NCBI GenBank assembly: GCA_049299095.1
Contig: JBAQWV010000018.1
Coordinates: 1 to 5,349, forward strand
DNA length: 5,349 nt
DNA from: JAAEKA01 sp049299095
Lineage (GTDB): Bacteria; Chloroflexota; Anaerolineae; JAAEKA01
Reading direction: 5' to 3'
Part shown: positions 3,727-5,349 of the stretch, in pieces
Layout: each line of letters opens with the position of its first letter
How positions within the stretch are numbered: position 1 is the stretch's first letter
Translations under genes and position numbers: made by a program
The notes under the pieces: model-generated
Told to the model about the DNA's origin: nothing
Seen by the model: only the letters and a program-made list of their open reading frames with translations
The model's database searches: none

Positions 3727-5349
3727 CAGTCACACACCCCAGCCAAATCGACAGTCAACCCCTGACCCGGAGTTCCCCCCACACCAGTGATGTGCACAGT
3801 CAGAATGTCCCCGACTGCGAAAGCTGCGGATAGGCCAGTCTTTGCTGCCCCCGCCACCTGCGACCCGGACGCAATACTATGAGATGTGCCAGAAACAGAG
3901 GTTCCGTTCTTGCGTAGCTCGATCACAAGATTCCCGGAAGCGTCTGCGGTCACACATCGTGCAAAGAAACTGTTGATCGTGACGGCCTGCGCGAGACGGA
4001 TACCGAGCACATTATCTCCAGCACCCACAGCACGGGCCGTGTCCTTCCCGCACACGCCATAGGTGATTTGCGCCTTGTCGGCATTGCCCAGTGAGGTTTG
4101 CACTGGTGCGGCGAGTTTCGTTTTCCCTATCGCCGCCGACGAGGAAATGTCTGCGTCAACCAGGGTGCCGTCTGTGATCATTGCTGAGGTGATTGCTGGC
4201 AGGCGCGCGCTATCCAGGGTGCCTGAGGTGAGCAGGGACGCCGAATGCTCCACCGGAGTGCGCGCGTCAGACAAGCGTGGATCATTGCCCGCGACAGCCT
4301 GCGTCGCCCCCGGGCCGATCGTCGGCGGGTACGTCGACGGTTTGCTCTTCACGTCCGACCATTGCGGCATCCAGTCGCCCGCTTTCGCGTCGGCCGCACC
4401 AGTCCCGATCACCGGAGGAAACACAGTCGGCTTGTTCGCCAGGGCGTCCCATTCGGTCGCCCCGTCAGCGCCCTTCAACGAATCGAGCCATGCCGACTCA
4501 CTACCCACGAATCCGGCGGCCTGCGCGATCTCGTACGCGGACAGGCCCGCCGACCCCGGATCACCGACCAACGAATCCAGCCACTCCGACGCGCTACCCA
4601 CGAACCCGTTCGACTGCGCCACCTGATACGCCGTCAGGCCGTCATTGCCGCGCGCACCCACCAGATTGAGGCCATCCCCCGACACCGGGAAAGCGGTGCC
4701 GTTCCAGATGTAGAGCAGCCCATCGGCGTCAACGATCCAGGCCTTACCTGCGTCACCCGACCCCAGCCCAGTCGGCAACAGCGCGTACGTGGCGAGACGG
4801 TTCTGGATCTGCAAGCCGGTGCCCTGCGGCCCCTGCAAGCCCTGTGCGCCGCGCGGGATCGTGAAATTCAGGGTGTACGCCGGACCCGCCCCGGTCACCG
4901 ACACCGACGCCGACGACGACGGGCTGCCCGTCGTGACCGTGCCCGCCGACAGCCCGAAACTCGCCGCCGCAGCCTGCGCCGCAGCACGGGCTGTCACCGC
5001 CTCGTTCTTCGCGGTCGTCGCTTCCGTCGCCCGAGTCGTCGCGATCCCAGCCTGCGTCGTGGCGGTGACAGCCGACGCCTCCGCCTGCCCCCGCGCATAC
5101 AAGACGTCATCGCGGGCATCCTCCGCAGCCAGCCGCGACGACTCCGCGTCGCCGGCATGCCCTGCCGCCTGCGTCGCCCCGGCCGCCGCGAGCCCTGCCT
5201 GGGTGGTGGCGGTCGCCGCATCCGCCGACGCCGTCAGCACGTAGCCGCCAGCATTGTCGGCAGCCTCCACCGCCTCCATGCGGGCGTCCTCGGCCGCCGC
5301 CGCGGACGTGGCCGCCTCATCCGCGCGGGTGGCCGCCGCAGCCGCCGAC
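3726..5349 (-). CDS. Tail fibre / minor tail protein, 5' end outside window
   Basis: The frame stays open from 5349, so 540 residues are visible and the ATG at 5279 is internal. Numbering residues from that Met: about -23 to 107 is an Ala/Thr-rich coiled coil; 114-140 is a beta segment (AYTLNFTIPRG); 143-153 is collagen-like (GAQGLQGPQG); 156-202 resembles tail-fibre domains that read LATYALLPTGL...WIVDADGLLYIWNG; 214-275 holds two 31-residue repeats (AY..AQ..GFVGS...WLDSL.G); 274-331 holds two W...KP...PP.IG.GA repeats, followed by NDPRLSDARTP, a motif common in actinophage fibres; 362-391 is a TSAMITDGTL linker; about 406-517 is a beta-rich tip. It would be a trimeric fibre contacting the cell surface, with specificity likely in the C-terminal tip. 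GC falls from 51 of 60 at 5281-5340 to 33 of 60 at 3901-3960. Confidence 0.9.
   Translation of the reverse strand, partial: SAAAAATRADEAATSAAAAEDARMEAVEAADNAGGYVLTASADAATATTQAGLAAAGATQAAGHAGDAESSRLAAEDARDDVLYARGQAEASAVTATTQAGIATTRATEATTAKNEAVTARAAAQAAAASFGLSAGTVTTGSPSSSASVSVTGAGPAYTLNFTIPRGAQGLQGPQGTGLQIQNRLATYALLPTGLGSGDAGKAWIVDADGLLYIWNGTAFPVSGDGLNLVGARGNDGLTAYQVAQSNGFVGSASEWLDSLVGDPGSAGLSAYEIAQAAGFVGSESAWLDSLKGADGATEWDALANKPTVFPPVIGTGAADAKAGDWMPQWSDVKSKPSTYPPTIGPGATQAVAGNDPRLSDARTPVEHSASLLTSGTLDSARLPAITSAMITDGTLVDADISSSAAIGKTKLAAPVQTSLGNADKAQITYGVCGKDTARAVGAGDNVLGIRLAQAVTINSFFARCVTADASGNLVIELRKNGTSVSGTSHSIASGSQVAGAAKTGLSAAFAVGDILTVHITGVGGTPGQGLTVDLAGVCD
4287..4460 (-). repeat. Two diverged W-KP-PP-IGxGA repeats in the tail fibre
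   Basis: Residues 274-301 and 304-331 (numbered from Met at 5279) align with a 30-residue period. They share W, KP, PP, IG, GA and AG (about 12 identities). The conserved pattern is WxxxxxKPxxxPPxIGxGAxxAxAG. Confidence 0.7.
4455..4640 (-). repeat. Two tandem 31-residue (93-bp) tail-fibre repeats
   Basis: Residues 214-244 and 245-275 align without gaps, with 19 of 31 identical. The core is GL(T/S)AYxxAQxxGFVGS, then WLDSLxG. Copies of this kind are frequent in actinophage and other phage fibres, where they probably build a repetitive shaft. Confidence 0.85.
4977..5231 (-). repeat. 49-residue internal repeat in the Ala-rich coiled coil
   Basis: The segments around TATTQAGLA (residues 23-31) and TATTQAGIA (72-80) recur exactly 49 residues apart, that is seven heptads. 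Weaker matches continue on both sides, at about 17-52 and 66-101. This suggests growth of the fibre stalk by in-phase duplication. Confidence 0.6.

Noticed and set aside
4063..4626. Plus-strand ORF opposite the tail fibre
   Set aside because: It mirrors the fibre repeats on the wrong strand and has no independent support.
1..5349. CRISPR arrays, tRNA genes, insertion sequences
   Set aside because: No regularly spaced palindromic repeats, cloverleaf-like sequence, or transposase-type ORF with flanking inverted repeats was seen on either strand.

Overview
This window looks like part of a tailed actinobacteriophage genome or an actinobacterial prophage. It spans the end of the tail genes, the lysis cassette, and the start of a recombinase gene. 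The evidence is high GC, GTG starts, tight stop/start overlaps, a tail fibre with actinophage-type repeats, and a two-domain endolysin (C39-type peptidase plus amidase) followed by small membrane proteins. A host among mycolic-acid actinobacteria (for example Gordonia, Rhodococcus or Tsukamurella relatives) is plausible but inferred from gene style only. No host gene is visible.

All supported genes lie on the minus strand, so transcription runs right to left. (1) 5349-3726: a tail fibre whose N-terminus lies outside the window. Its frame is open to the window edge, so the ATG at 5279 is internal. It has an Ala-rich coiled coil, a collagen-like turn, two pairs of tandem repeats and a beta-rich C-terminal domain. 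(2) 3726-3112: a 204-residue minor tail protein, coupled to the fibre by a 1-base stop/start overlap. (3) 3111-2728: a dense patch of very small ORFs of 24, 81 and 35 codons, two of them overlapping out of frame. (4) 2653-1310: the endolysin. A start at 2653 with GGAGG is preferred over the longer ORF that begins at 2755. A second strong ribosome site sits in frame before codon 382. (5) 1313-285: three membrane proteins in a row, a two-TM holin candidate, a three-TM protein and a one-TM coiled-coil protein, each abutting or overlapping its neighbour. (6) 247-1: the beginning of a large-serine-recombinase 'recombinase' domain with no serine catalytic domain in front of it. It is preceded by a TAACAT box placed for a leaderless GTG start and by a 23-bp near-perfect dyad.

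The genes would act late in infection. The fibre and minor tail protein build the adsorption apparatus, the holin candidates time membrane damage, and the endolysin cuts peptidoglycan. The dyad/promoter at 248-279 marks the boundary between the late tail-lysis operon and the recombinase region. The most unusual points are the apparent dual-start endolysin, the catalytic-domain-less recombinase with its operator-like promoter, and the small-ORF patch with a duplicated translation-start sequence.
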